From Treponema peruense (GTDB taxonomy: Bacteria; Spirochaetota; Spirochaetia; Treponematales; Treponemataceae), in contig NZ_CP064936.1 in assembly GCF_016117655.1 (NCBI RefSeq), positions 1,488,001 to 1,552,000 on the forward strand: a stretch of DNA of 64,000 nt. The letters are read 5' to 3'. The notes beneath the pieces are model-generated. The model was not told the origin of the DNA. It saw only the letters and a program-made list of their open reading frames with translations, and ran no database searches. Positions 1 through 7,970 of this stretch are shown piece after piece. Both the position numbers and the translations under genes were made by a program. Position 1 is the stretch's first letter. Every line of letters begins with the position of its first letter.

Positions 1-426
1 GATTTGACTAAAACAGCAATTTCAAAAGTCACTGTTGAACAAACTGGTTATTCTGAACCTCAGGCAACAATTGCACAGATTCAGGACATTGACACAGGTG
101 GAACAGACAGAGTCTTAACAATTAAAGGTTCCGTCCAGATTACAGGCAAAAAGCTTTTAATCGGCGGCGATGATTCCGGGATTTGGTTTGCACCTGCGAC
201 TGGAGACAATTATGTAATCGATGAAACAGGAGCAGACTGGGTAAAAGTTACAGCAACACTTTCGGTAAACAAACCTGGTACACTTCTTTTTCCTTTGCCC
301 AAAGAACTTACTGCCGGGAATTACCGCATTGTCCTAAAGACCCGGTGCACTTCTTCTTTGCATTACAAGCGCAAGGAATTAGTTACAACAATTTCTGATG
401 CAGTAACAGTCAAGGAAGCCTCATAA
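1..426 (+). CDS. DUF4469 domain protein, 5'-partial
   Basis: The open frame runs off the left edge of the window, so only the C-terminal ~141 residues are visible. A TTG at position 4 could be read as a start but has no ribosome site in view. The sequence is beta-rich with an immunoglobulin-like pattern (LTIKGSVQITGKKLLIGGDD, then a GNYRIVLKTR strand near the end). That fits the DUF4469 Ig-fold domain found in Bacteroidota and Treponema, often after an HU-like DNA-binding domain. Function is unknown. A strong terminator follows 15 bp after the stop codon, so this is the end of its transcription unit. Confidence 0.6.
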   Translation, partial: DLTKTAISKVTVEQTGYSEPQATIAQIQDIDTGGTDRVLTIKGSVQITGKKLLIGGDDSGIWFAPATGDNYVIDETGADWVKVTATLSVNKPGTLLFPLPKELTAGNYRIVLKTRCTSSLHYKRKELVTTISDAVTVKEAS

Positions 427-440
427 TGGGCTTAAGTCTT

Positions 441-484
441 AAGCAAGGGAAAACCGGCCGTTTGCAAGGCTCCCTTGCTTTTGA
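441..484 (+). terminator. Rho-independent terminator after the DUF4469 gene
   Basis: A perfect 10-bp stem (AAGCAAGGGA at 441-450 with TCCCTTGCTT at 471-480) is followed by a short T stretch. It lies just after the stop at 426. From 485 to the end of the convergent DUF72 gene (586) I see no gene. Confidence 0.75.
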
Positions 485-585
485 TAATCAAATACAAATT
501 AAGAGGTGTAATAGAGGGTTGAGCCGTCAGGCTAAGTGCGGAACGTGCGACTGCAGTTTACCGCCGGAACAGCCATGTTCTGTTC

Positions 586-1383
586 TCATTCTCGCATCAT
601 CTCCATCATCGCTTTTGCATTCTTCGCGCCGTTGCCCTTGGGGTGGTTATTAAAGAATACCTGCGGTCGTTTTCCTTCAACAATTGCGGCTTTGATTACC
701 GGGACAAATTCTTTGAGTTCACTTTCCGAATATTCATAATCGTATCTTGATGATCCGTTTGGAGAATCATCCTTTGCGTACCAGGCATCTGCATTCCGCC
801 CGTGCAGACGTATGTAAGCAGTATTTCCAGTAAAGGGAGTGGCAAAGGTCTGACCGTCCGGCAGATTTTTCAGCTGAGGCATATCACAGAAAACAATTCC
901 GGTTCCGCGTTTATCAAGTCCTTCAAAGACAGATTCTTTTATCCATTCGCGGTGACGGAATTCGATTGCACCGGGAAAGCCTTCAAAGTTTTGCAAAAGA
1001 GATGAAAGGTAAAAACGGTTTTCTTTTGTGTAATGAAAACTCTGCGGCAGCTGAAAAAGAACTGCACTCAAAAGACCTTTGTCATTCAGTGGCTGGACAG
1101 CATTCTTAAAATCTTCTGCTACCGTCTGCCAGTTCCGGTCAATATCGTGAGTAAGAAGTCTGTTTGCTTTTATGCTGAAAAAAAGGTTTCCGCCGGATCT
1201 GTCGTAAAAGTTCTGCATTCGTTCCGCTGTAGGCATATTGTAAAAGGTATTGTTCAGTTCTACGGTATTGAACTGTGTTGCGTAATAAGAAAGAAAGTCC
1301 TTGCGCGGTAAATCTTCGGGATAAAAGACACCCTTCCATTCGGGGTAATCATAGCCGGAAGTGCCGATAAGTATGTCAGTCAT
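586..1383 (-). CDS. DUF72 (YecE-like) family protein
   Basis: The 265-aa protein begins with the typical DUF72 opening (ILIGTSGYDYPEWKGVFYP) and keeps the family's TIM-barrel blocks: FNTVELNNTFYNMP, FSIKANRLLTHD, AIEFRHREW and YIRLHGRN near residues 190-200. It ends with VFFNNHPKGNGAKNA. Length matches the family (240-300 aa). Biochemical function is not established for the family. The gene stands alone and converges on the DUF4469 gene. The 270 bp between it and the next gene hold the operators of the DUF3990 pair and nothing else I can recognise. Confidence 0.9.
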   Translation of the reverse strand: MTDILIGTSGYDYPEWKGVFYPEDLPRKDFLSYYATQFNTVELNNTFYNMPTAERMQNFYDRSGGNLFFSIKANRLLTHDIDRNWQTVAEDFKNAVQPLNDKGLLSAVLFQLPQSFHYTKENRFYLSSLLQNFEGFPGAIEFRHREWIKESVFEGLDKRGTGIVFCDMPQLKNLPDGQTFATPFTGNTAYIRLHGRNADAWYAKDDSPNGSSRYDYEYSESELKEFVPVIKAAIVEGKRPQVFFNNHPKGNGAKNAKAMMEMMRE

Positions 1384-1580
1384 TGTTGCAGCCTTTTGAA
1401 TTAATTTTATTCATACTTTAAGTTTACAACTTTTCAGAATTTAAATAACAGAGTAACTTCTGTTTTGGCTGTCTTGTAATCCATAGATTCAATATAAATC
1501 AATCTGTAAAGAATAGCTAGTGTTACTCAAGCCGATATGTATCTTATTTATAGACGAAAAGATTGCGTTTTTTATAGACC

Positions 1581-1642
1581 TTGCAAAACTATCACTTTGG
1601 TAGTATATTTTAATCAGATAGAAAACTATCACTATGGTGATA
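1581..1642 (+). promoter_or_regulatory. Promoter with two palindromic operators for the DUF3990/XRE pair
   Basis: TTGCAA (1581-1586) and TATATT (1604-1609) are separated by 17 bp. A perfect palindrome TATCACTATGGTGATA lies at 1627-1642, and a related imperfect copy TATCACTTTGGTAGTA at 1590-1605 sits inside the promoter spacer. Two related operator-like sites, one over the promoter and one after the start site, are typical of autoregulated toxin-antitoxin operons. Binding by the XRE protein encoded at 2314 is inferred. Confidence 0.7.
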
Positions 1643-1655
1643 ATTTGGAGGCTTT

Positions 1656-2336
1656 ATGGCAGAAATGACTTTATATCATGGCTCTCTTGATTTGATAAAA
1701 AAGCCTGTCTTTGGATATGGAAAAACAAACAACGATTACGGTCTTGGCTTTTACTGCACTCAAAACCTTGAGCTTGCAAAGGAATGGGCTGCCCAGGACC
1801 CTGAAAAAGACGGCTGGGCAAATGAATATTCAATTGAAATTGACGGTCTTACATCACTTAATTTGAACGGTAGCGAATATACAATTTTGAACTGGCTTTC
1901 TGTTCTTGCAAAATACAGGGATTTCAGAGTTTCAACACCTCTCGCAAGGCATGGTAAAGATTATTTGATTGAAAACTTTTATGTTCCTGTTGAAAACTAC
2001 GACATGATTGTAGGATATCGGGCTGATGATTCATATTTTTCTTTTGCCCGTGCTTTTGTGAACAATGAGATTTCCATTGCCCAGTTGGCTAAAGCGATGA
2101 AACTTGGAAAACTTGGTGAACAGTATGTTTTAAAAAGTCAGAAGGCATTTGAAAAACTTCATTTTAAGAAAACACATAAGTCACCCGCTGATGAATATTT
2201 TTCAAAACGAAAAGACAGAAACGAAAATGCAAACCTGGTATTCCGCAAAGAAGCAGAAAATGTTGATTTGGACGGAATATTCATGCGTGATATTTTGAGG
2301 GAGAAAATCAAAAATGATGATGAACGCTTACGATAG
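1656..2336 (+). CDS. DUF3990 family protein, candidate ADP-ribosyltransferase-fold toxin
   Basis: 226 aa. The N-terminus (MTLYHGSLDLIKKPVFGYGKTNNDYGLGFYCT, split here as MTLYHGSLDLIKK then GYGKTNNDYGLGFYCT) has the YHGS and GLGFYCT signatures of DUF3990, a family with predicted ADP-ribosyltransferase-like fold. The central part IVGYRADDSYFSFARAFV matches the family too. The start is the ATG 6 bp after TTTGGAGG. The 3' end overlaps the downstream XRE gene by 23 bp, so the two are co-translated. This layout and the operators suggest a toxin neutralised by the next gene product. The toxin role is inferred, not shown. Confidence 0.75.
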   Translation: MAEMTLYHGSLDLIKKPVFGYGKTNNDYGLGFYCTQNLELAKEWAAQDPEKDGWANEYSIEIDGLTSLNLNGSEYTILNWLSVLAKYRDFRVSTPLARHGKDYLIENFYVPVENYDMIVGYRADDSYFSFARAFVNNEISIAQLAKAMKLGKLGEQYVLKSQKAFEKLHFKKTHKSPADEYFSKRKDRNENANLVFRKEAENVDLDGIFMRDILREKIKNDDERLR

Positions 2337-2964
2337 TATTTACCTTGATTCAGCAATGGAAAATCTCGGAGACGCTTTTGACTATGCAGTCAATGTCTGC
2401 AATATTTCTCTTTCAGATTTTTGTTCATACTTCATTGCCTGTGGTCTTGCCCGTCAGTACGGGGAAGGAAATCCCCGCTTTGTAATGGGCTTTTCCGGCT
2501 CTGAACTTGTTCAATATGCGGTTGAAAATGTAGGCTTAAAAATGGATTTTCCCCGACTGGATGCGCCATTTGATAAATCAGCTGAATATTGGACAGGCTG
2601 GATTCTGGCTTACATCCAGTGGAAAACCGGAATGCCATTTGAAGAAATTTTATCATACTTTTCTGTAAATGACTTAAGGAATCTTTACCCGACACTTCAC
2701 GAAGCTCCTGAAGACAAAGCTGTTGATGTCTTTATTTCAATCTACAACTCCCGTAAAGAACCTACAAAACTTTATAAATACCGCAAAATAAGACATTACT
2801 CTCAAGTCCAGCTTGCAAAAAAAAGCGGCGTCAATCTGCGCTCAATCCAGATGTATGAACAGCGGCGTAAGAACTTGAATAAAGCATCTTTTGAAAGTGT
2901 TTATGCATTGTCCCGTGCATTAGGTGTAACGATGGAAGATTTGATGGAGTACGAAGTGGCATAA
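2314..2964 (+). CDS. XRE-type HTH protein, candidate antitoxin to the DUF3990 protein
   Basis: 216 aa. The N-terminal ~130 residues are helical and resemble the accessory domain often paired with DUF3990. The C-terminal ~60 residues form an XRE helix-turn-helix (KYRKIRHYSQVQLAKKSGV, NLRSIQMYEQRRKNLNKAS, then ALSRALGVTMEDLMEYE). The gene starts inside the end of the DUF3990 gene. It probably represses the operon through the palindromes at 1590-1605 and 1627-1642 and neutralises the toxin. That pairing is inference from gene order and overlap. Confidence 0.75.
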   Translation: MMMNAYDSIYLDSAMENLGDAFDYAVNVCNISLSDFCSYFIACGLARQYGEGNPRFVMGFSGSELVQYAVENVGLKMDFPRLDAPFDKSAEYWTGWILAYIQWKTGMPFEEILSYFSVNDLRNLYPTLHEAPEDKAVDVFISIYNSRKEPTKLYKYRKIRHYSQVQLAKKSGVNLRSIQMYEQRRKNLNKASFESVYALSRALGVTMEDLMEYEVA

Positions 2965-3025
2965 AGTTTCTTTAATGCTGATGATTATACTGCTTGAAAG
3001 ACATATTGGAACCGGCCCAAAGCTT

Positions 3026-3190
3026 TCATTCAAGAAGAAGTTTCTGGTAGTAATTTACAGCAAGCTTTCTTTGCGTGCAGCCGGTACTTTTTGCTGTTGT
3101 AAGCGTTCCGTCAGGCTTGTAAGTCTGATAGTAATAAATCTTTCTACCGGATGGCATTGTCCTTTTAAAGACGAAAAAAAGTCCTCTCAT
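3026..3190 (-). pseudogene. Tyrosine integrase remnant (N-terminal fragment)
   Basis: A 54-aa reading frame starts at ATG 3190 after a good GGAGG site. It carries the N-terminal arm typical of Treponema phage/ICE integrases (FVFKRTMPSGRKIYYYQTY, then LTTAKSTGCTQRKLAVNYY). It stops before any SAM-like or catalytic domain, whereas integrases are 300-400 aa. It lies 160 bp from a partial copy of the tRNA-Gly 3' end, so it is best read as the relic of an element that used this tRNA as its attachment site. Confidence 0.6.
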
Positions 3191-3302
3191 AATTAAACCT
3201 CCAAGATAGAACTGTAGAGATTCGGACCTTCTGTCGCCTTTCAGTTTAAAAAAGGATTTCATTTTACTGACAATTTACTGACAATAGACAAAATTCATTA
3301 AA

Positions 3303-3342
3303 ATAAAAAAACTAACCCGTTGTATTGCAATGAGTTAGTTTT
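3303..3342 (-). terminator. Terminator hairpin, minus strand
   Basis: A 9-bp stem (AAAACTAAC at 3308-3316 with GTTAGTTTT at 3334-3342) runs into a T-rich stretch when read on the minus strand. Confidence 0.55.
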
Positions 3343-3353
3343 GTTCAAAAAGA

Positions 3354-3364
3354 AGCGGCAGAAG
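3354..3364. repeat. Partial duplicate of the tRNA-Gly 3' end (possible old att site)
   Basis: AGCGGCAGAAG here is identical to 3528-3538, the acceptor end of the tRNA-Gly gene. Between the copies is scrambled sequence that includes a T-arm-like piece on the opposite strand (GGGTTCGACTCCC near 3447). With the integrase relic, this looks like the scar of a lost integrated element. The match is only 11 bp, so confidence is limited. Confidence 0.4.
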
Positions 3365-3483
3365 ACATTTTGCGTTAAGAAATCGCGCAGGCGATTTTAG
3401 CAAAATGCCCCTCGGCGCTGGCCGACGAGGGGTAGAACCCGCAGGGTTCGACTCCCGTGTCAGCACAGGAAAATTGCCTGCAA

Positions 3484-3520
3484 ATAAAAAAAGCAAGTCT
3501 TAACTAGAAAGACTTGCTTT
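3484..3520 (-). terminator. Terminator after tRNA-Gly
   Basis: A perfect 11-bp stem (AAAGCAAGTCT at 3490-3500 with AGACTTGCTTT at 3510-3520) is followed by a T tract on the minus strand, immediately after the tRNA. Confidence 0.8.
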
Positions 3521-3527
3521 AGAAAAG

Positions 3528-3600
3528 AGCGGCAGAAGGGAGTCGAACCCTCGTCTCCAGCTTGGAAGGCTGGGGTAATAAGCCGTTATACGACTGCCGC
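3528..3600 (-). tRNA. tRNA-Gly (anticodon TCC)
   Basis: On the minus strand the acceptor arms GCGGCAG and CTGCCGC pair. The anticodon stem CCAGC/GCTGG encloses the loop CTTCCAA, giving anticodon TCC. The T-arm contains GGGTTCGACTCCC. Length is 73 nt, with the CCA end not encoded. Its own terminator follows directly. Confidence 0.93.
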
Positions 3601-3764
3601 ATTCGCTGTTGATGTTTACACTATATATTTTGGTAAAAAAAATGTCAACCGGTTTTTGAAAAAAAAATGAAAAAAATATTTATTTTTTTAAGAATACGGG
3701 TTTGTTTATTCACTTAAGGCACAATTAATGGTATAATACTACATATTTTTTTGGAGGATTCTCT

Positions 3765-5072
3765 ATGAACAGCTTCTTCAAACTTCAGGAACGGGGCACA
3801 ACCGTTTCACGAGAGATTATTGGTGGAATAACAACCTTCCTTGCGATGGCCTACATTCTTGCCCTTAACCCTACTATTCTGGCAGACTCTGGAATGAACT
3901 GGGATTCGGTATTCACTGCAACAGCTATTTCTTCTGCAATTGCAACTCTGGTAATGGCATTCTGCGCAAACCTTCCTGTAGCACTTGCACCGGGACTTGG
4001 ACTCAACGCATTCTTTACCTACACCGTTGTAATCGGAATGGGATGTACCTGGCAGTTTGCTCTTACTGCAGTTCTCCTTGAAGGAATTCTCTTTATAATT
4101 CTTTCTGTTTTTGGAATAAGGGAAGCAATCATCAATTCTATTCCGGCCGGAATGAAAAAAGCTGTATCTGTAGGTATAGGTCTTTTTATCACAATCATCG
4201 GCTTAAGCAATGCCGGAATCGTCGGAACTGACACCGGAACACTCATCGGCTTTCACAATCTTAACATGGACCACTCCACTGCCCTTGTTGCCGTAATAGG
4301 ACTTATCATTACAGTTATTCTTTACATAAACAAGGTTCCAGGTTCTATTCTTATAGCAATCGCTGCCACAACAATAATCGGAATTCCGTTTGGTGTAACA
4401 AAAGTTCCAGAAGCATGGAAACCGATTTCACTTCCTGCAGCACCGTATTTCTTTAAGTTTGAATTTGCAAATATTCTTTCAGTAAAGTTCCTGGTTGTAT
4501 TCATTACATTCCTGTTTACCGATTTGTTTGACACTTTGGGAACACTTATGGGAATTGCAGAACAGGCAGACCTTAAAGACGAAGATGGAAACATTTCAAA
4601 CGCAAAGGGTGCCCTTCTCTCTGATGCAGTCGGAACAGTTGTCGGTGCATGTCTTGGAACTTCAACTGTAACAAGTTTTGTAGAAAGTACTTCAGGTGTT
4701 GCCGCAGGAGCACGCACAGGACTTGCATCTGTTGTAACCGCAATTCTTTTTGCACTCTCACTCTTCCTTGGACCTGTATTCGGCCTTATTCCGTCTGCTG
4801 CAATTGCACCGGCTCTTATCTTTGTAGGATTTTTGATGATAAAGTCAGTTACTGCAATTGACTTTAACGATCCCACAGAAGGAATCCCGGCTTTTGTTAC
4901 AATAATGACAATGCCTTTCTCTTATTCAATTTCAAAGGGAATTTCATGGGGAATCATTGCATACGTTATCTGCAAGATTTCAGGAAAGAAAGCAAAAGAT
5001 ATTTCTGTTGTAACATGGATTCTGGCAGCCGTATTCCTGGCCGAAATTATTTTTGAGTCAGTACGCGGTTAA
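3765..5072 (+). CDS. NCS2-family purine permease
   Basis: 435 aa with about 12 hydrophobic segments. It begins NSFFKLQERGTTVSREIIGG and carries the AzgA-subgroup signatures GLTTFLAMAYI-like (GITTFLAMAYILALNP), FCANLPVALAPGLGLNAFF, FTDLFDTLGTL and GTSTVTSFVES. It should import adenine, guanine or hypoxanthine by proton symport at the inner membrane. The exact substrate cannot be read from sequence. A GGAGG site precedes the ATG and a TATAAT-like -10 lies near 3733. I see no purine riboswitch in the upstream 160 bp. The gene after it makes dUMP precursor, so this is a small nucleotide-metabolism neighbourhood. Confidence 0.9.
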   Translation: MNSFFKLQERGTTVSREIIGGITTFLAMAYILALNPTILADSGMNWDSVFTATAISSAIATLVMAFCANLPVALAPGLGLNAFFTYTVVIGMGCTWQFALTAVLLEGILFIILSVFGIREAIINSIPAGMKKAVSVGIGLFITIIGLSNAGIVGTDTGTLIGFHNLNMDHSTALVAVIGLIITVILYINKVPGSILIAIAATTIIGIPFGVTKVPEAWKPISLPAAPYFFKFEFANILSVKFLVVFITFLFTDLFDTLGTLMGIAEQADLKDEDGNISNAKGALLSDAVGTVVGACLGTSTVTSFVESTSGVAAGARTGLASVVTAILFALSLFLGPVFGLIPSAAIAPALIFVGFLMIKSVTAIDFNDPTEGIPAFVTIMTMPFSYSISKGISWGIIAYVICKISGKKAKDISVVTWILAAVFLAEIIFESVRG

Positions 5073-5087
5073 TCAACCTATAAAAGT

Positions 5088-5142
5088 TTCAGAACGGGTT
5101 TTTGTCTTAAGCCTTCGGGTAAAAAACGGAACCTGTTCTGAA
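5088..5142 (+). other. Long stem-loop between permease and dCMP deaminase
   Basis: TTCAGAACGGGTT (5088-5100) pairs with AACCTGTTCTGAA (5130-5142) with one mismatch, around a 29-nt loop. No T tract follows, so it may be a processing or attenuation structure rather than a terminator. Confidence 0.4.
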
Positions 5143-5167
5143 TGAAAGCAATTAAATTCAGGAATTT

Positions 5168-5665
5168 ATGAGCAATTCAGACGAAAAATACAAGCGCCCG
5201 ACATGGGACGAATACTTCATGGAAGTGTGCCGCACAATTGCAAAACGCGCAACATGTGACAGGGGACGTTCGGGTTGCGTAATTGCAAAGGACAATCGCA
5301 TTCTTGTAACAGGCTACGTTGGCAGTCCCGCCGGCCTTCCTCACTGTGATGAAGTAGGTCACTTGATGAGAAGCATGATTCACGCAGACGGCTCAATAAC
5401 GCAACACTGTGTAAGAACCGTACATGCTGAACAAAACGCAATCTGCCAGGCTGCAAAACGCGGCATTCCAATAGACGGAGCGACCGTTTACTGCAAGATG
5501 ACGCCCTGCCGCACCTGTGCAATGCTTATCATAAACTGCGGAATAAAACGTGTTGTCTGTGAAAAGCATTACCACGATGAAGCTGACTCAATGCAGATGT
5601 TCCGCGACGCAGGTATTCACATTGAACACCTGGAAGATTCTGTACAAACTTACGAAAATATGTAA
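5168..5665 (+). CDS. dCMP deaminase (ComEB-like)
   Basis: 165 aa of the cytidine/deoxycytidylate deaminase fold. The zinc and catalytic motif VHAEQNAI (His and Glu) and the zinc-binding pair PCRTCA are both present, as is GRSGCVIAKDNRIL near the N-terminus. It converts dCMP to dUMP for thymidylate synthesis in the cytosol. Length fits the family (about 150-190 aa). It converges with the alpha/beta hydrolase gene only 3 bp away. Confidence 0.92.
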   Translation: MSNSDEKYKRPTWDEYFMEVCRTIAKRATCDRGRSGCVIAKDNRILVTGYVGSPAGLPHCDEVGHLMRSMIHADGSITQHCVRTVHAEQNAICQAAKRGIPIDGATVYCKMTPCRTCAMLIINCGIKRVVCEKHYHDEADSMQMFRDAGIHIEHLEDSVQTYENM

Positions 5666-5668
5666 GCC

Positions 5669-6613
5669 TTACTGAATTCTTGATTCAACCCACAAAAGAA
5701 CATCTTTCATAATATTAGCGCCGTTTATTTCATTAAGAAGTTCATGGCGCGCATCCCCGTAATAAATAGCGGTTGCGTCTGTAAGCTTAAGTTTTCGTGT
5801 ATAAATGTCAAAAAGTTTTTCTACAGTTTTTGCATAGTTTCCTACGGGGTCTGCTGTTCCTTCTATAAATAGGACCGAAAGAGACTGTGGTATTTTTTTG
5901 AGGTTTGACTTTTTGTGAATAAGTGAAAGTCCTTCAAAAAGATCCCTGAAGAATCCGGTTGTGGGAATAAATGTACAAAAAGGGTCTGCCATATACTGCG
6001 CAACTGTTTTTGCATCGCGGCTTATCCAGTCAGACTTTGTTGCCGGATTTTTAATGCGCTTGTTGTAGGAACCGAACACAATCTTGTCCAAAAGTTTTGC
6101 CACATGACGTTTTCCAAAAAGCATTGTCATGTTGCGGCCAAGATGTTTGGCAAACGCAATGGTCAGCGGTCGCGGGCCGGCCGTTCCGCATAGAATACAG
6201 CCGTCCAGATCTGCACCGTATTTTTCTATGACGCACTGTGAAACAAAAGAGCCAAAGCTGTGTCCAAAAAGAAAAACCTTTTTTGAAGGCCATCTTTTTT
6301 TTGCAAGAAGAATCTCTTCGTGAATATCGTCTGCTACCCTTTCAAAACCTTTTTTTTCTGCAAGAAAACCGAACATTCCGCTTTTGTCCTGCGAGGCAAG
6401 TTCCGCTGTTTTTCCGTGGCCGCGGTGGTCTTCTGCATAAAGTGCAATTCCCCTTTTACAGCATTCGGCGGCAAACGGTTCATAGCGCGCTGCATGTTCC
6501 ACCATTCCGTGGCTTAGGACAATCACGGCTTTTGGTTCTGTGTCGGGAAGCCAGCTGTGAAGAACATTTTTGTTGGAATCTGACATTACAATTGTTTCCT
6601 GTGCGTATTTCAT
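5669..6613 (-). CDS. Alpha/beta hydrolase, lysophospholipase-like (Hydrolase_4)
   Basis: 314 aa. The early block VIVLSHGMVEHAARYEPFA and YAEDHRGHGKTA are typical of monoglyceride-lipase/lysophospholipase-like hydrolases. The nucleophile elbow is GHSFGS (about residue 115). The Asp and His of the triad are likely in FIEGTADPVGNYAK and GDARHELLNEING. No signal peptide is visible, so it is cytosolic or membrane-peripheral. The true substrate is unknown. Confidence 0.85.
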   Translation of the reverse strand: MKYAQETIVMSDSNKNVLHSWLPDTEPKAVIVLSHGMVEHAARYEPFAAECCKRGIALYAEDHRGHGKTAELASQDKSGMFGFLAEKKGFERVADDIHEEILLAKKRWPSKKVFLFGHSFGSFVSQCVIEKYGADLDGCILCGTAGPRPLTIAFAKHLGRNMTMLFGKRHVAKLLDKIVFGSYNKRIKNPATKSDWISRDAKTVAQYMADPFCTFIPTTGFFRDLFEGLSLIHKKSNLKKIPQSLSVLFIEGTADPVGNYAKTVEKLFDIYTRKLKLTDATAIYYGDARHELLNEINGANIMKDVLLWVESRIQ

Positions 6614-6705
6614 TTTCTATAAAACCTCATGCATTGTATTCAATTTTTTTATTCAACTATATTCTATTGTAGAATTTTCACTTTATTTTTGCTATAGTAT
6701 TCTTT

Positions 6706-7962
6706 ATGAAAACAGCCACAATTACAGCAGAAAAAATGGTTTTTGGAGGAGACTGCATTTCCAGAATAGACGGAAAAACGGTTTTTGTACCGCTTGCGAT
6801 TCCGGGTGAAAAACTCGAAGTAGAAATTACGCAGGACGCAGGTGACTACTACAAGGCACGCATTCTTAATGTACTTGAACCATCTCCCTACAGAACAATT
6901 CCATTCTGCCCGCTTTACGGAAAATGCGGCGGATGCAACATGCAGCATATCACAAACGAATACCAGACTGAACTCAGAAAATCCATACTAAAGGACGCTT
7001 TTGCACGAGAAGGCGTTGAAGTTCCCCAAATTGAAGTTGTAAGTGCCGCTCCAACCGGCTACAGATCACGCTTTCAGTTCCACGACGGAGGCTTAATGGA
7101 ACGGGGCAGCAACAATTCAATAAAGCTTACAGCATGCCCCTGCGCAACACCAGAAATAAACCGCTACCTTTCAGAAGTTGCGCCCGAAGAAAGACCTGCA
7201 GGCCGTGTACATGTATTCGGCTCTTCGCGCATAACATCTATTCCTGAAGGATACGACAAAATAATCATAGCAGACGAACCTTTGGAAAAACAGGTGCAGA
7301 AAGAACAGAAGCGCCAGTTGCGTACACCCGGCGGAAGAAAAATTGGCAAATACAAAGAAATAAAAAAACGCTGGGCCGGTGCTGCAGAAAATCCAAGGAA
7401 CACCTGCTCAGTTAATCTCTGCGGAAAAGAAATTTCTTTTGATGTACTGGGATTTTTCCAGTCAAACCTTGAAGTAACCGAAAAGGCTGTTCCGCTTGTA
7501 ACGGGAGGACTTTCTGGCAAAAACGTTCTGGACATGTACAGCGGGGCCGGAACATTTTCTGTATTCCTCGCCGACTCTTTTGAAAACGTAACTTTGGTTG
7601 AACACAACAAGTCTGCCCTTATCTATGCCGAAAAAAACATGGCCGGAAAACCGCACGAAAGTTTTGGTGTGAGCGGCGACGTGTGGATCAAATATCATGC
7701 ACAAAACTGCGAACAACGCTTTGGAAAATACGATGCAGTTGTAATTGACCCGCCCAGACAGGGAATGGAAAAGTCGGTCTGCCAGTGGCTTCAGACATCG
7801 GAAATTCCGCATATAAGAAGTCTTTCCTGTGACACGGCAACTCACGCACGCGATGCAAAGTTTTTGACAAGGTCCGGCTACAAGCTTGAAAAACTTTTTC
7901 TTCTAGACTTTTACCCGCAGACAGGTCATATAGAAAGTCTTGCATGGTTTGAAAAGGATTAA
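6706..7962 (+). CDS. 23S rRNA (uracil-5-)-methyltransferase, RumA/TrmA family
   Basis: 418 aa. An N-terminal TRAM domain (residues 1-60) is followed by the four-cysteine iron-sulfur cluster site CPLYGKCGGCNMQ plus a later cysteine (TACPCA). The SAM-binding loop is VLDMYSGAGTFSV, the substrate motif is VIDPPRQGM, and the catalytic cysteine is in LSCDTATHARD. It adds a methyl group to C5 of a uridine in rRNA. The exact uridine cannot be assigned. The start follows an extended -10 (TGCTATAGT) only ~14 bp upstream, so the leader is very short. Confidence 0.9.
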   Translation: MKTATITAEKMVFGGDCISRIDGKTVFVPLAIPGEKLEVEITQDAGDYYKARILNVLEPSPYRTIPFCPLYGKCGGCNMQHITNEYQTELRKSILKDAFAREGVEVPQIEVVSAAPTGYRSRFQFHDGGLMERGSNNSIKLTACPCATPEINRYLSEVAPEERPAGRVHVFGSSRITSIPEGYDKIIIADEPLEKQVQKEQKRQLRTPGGRKIGKYKEIKKRWAGAAENPRNTCSVNLCGKEISFDVLGFFQSNLEVTEKAVPLVTGGLSGKNVLDMYSGAGTFSVFLADSFENVTLVEHNKSALIYAEKNMAGKPHESFGVSGDVWIKYHAQNCEQRFGKYDAVVIDPPRQGMEKSVCQWLQTSEIPHIRSLSCDTATHARDAKFLTRSGYKLEKLFLLDFYPQTGHIESLAWFEKD

Positions 7963-7970
7963 CACTTAGT

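Noticed and set aside
3405..3470. Possible second tRNA gene (T-arm-like GGGTTCGACTCCC on the plus strand)
   Set aside because: The T stem has a mismatch, and no matching acceptor or anticodon arm can be formed. It is a fragment only.
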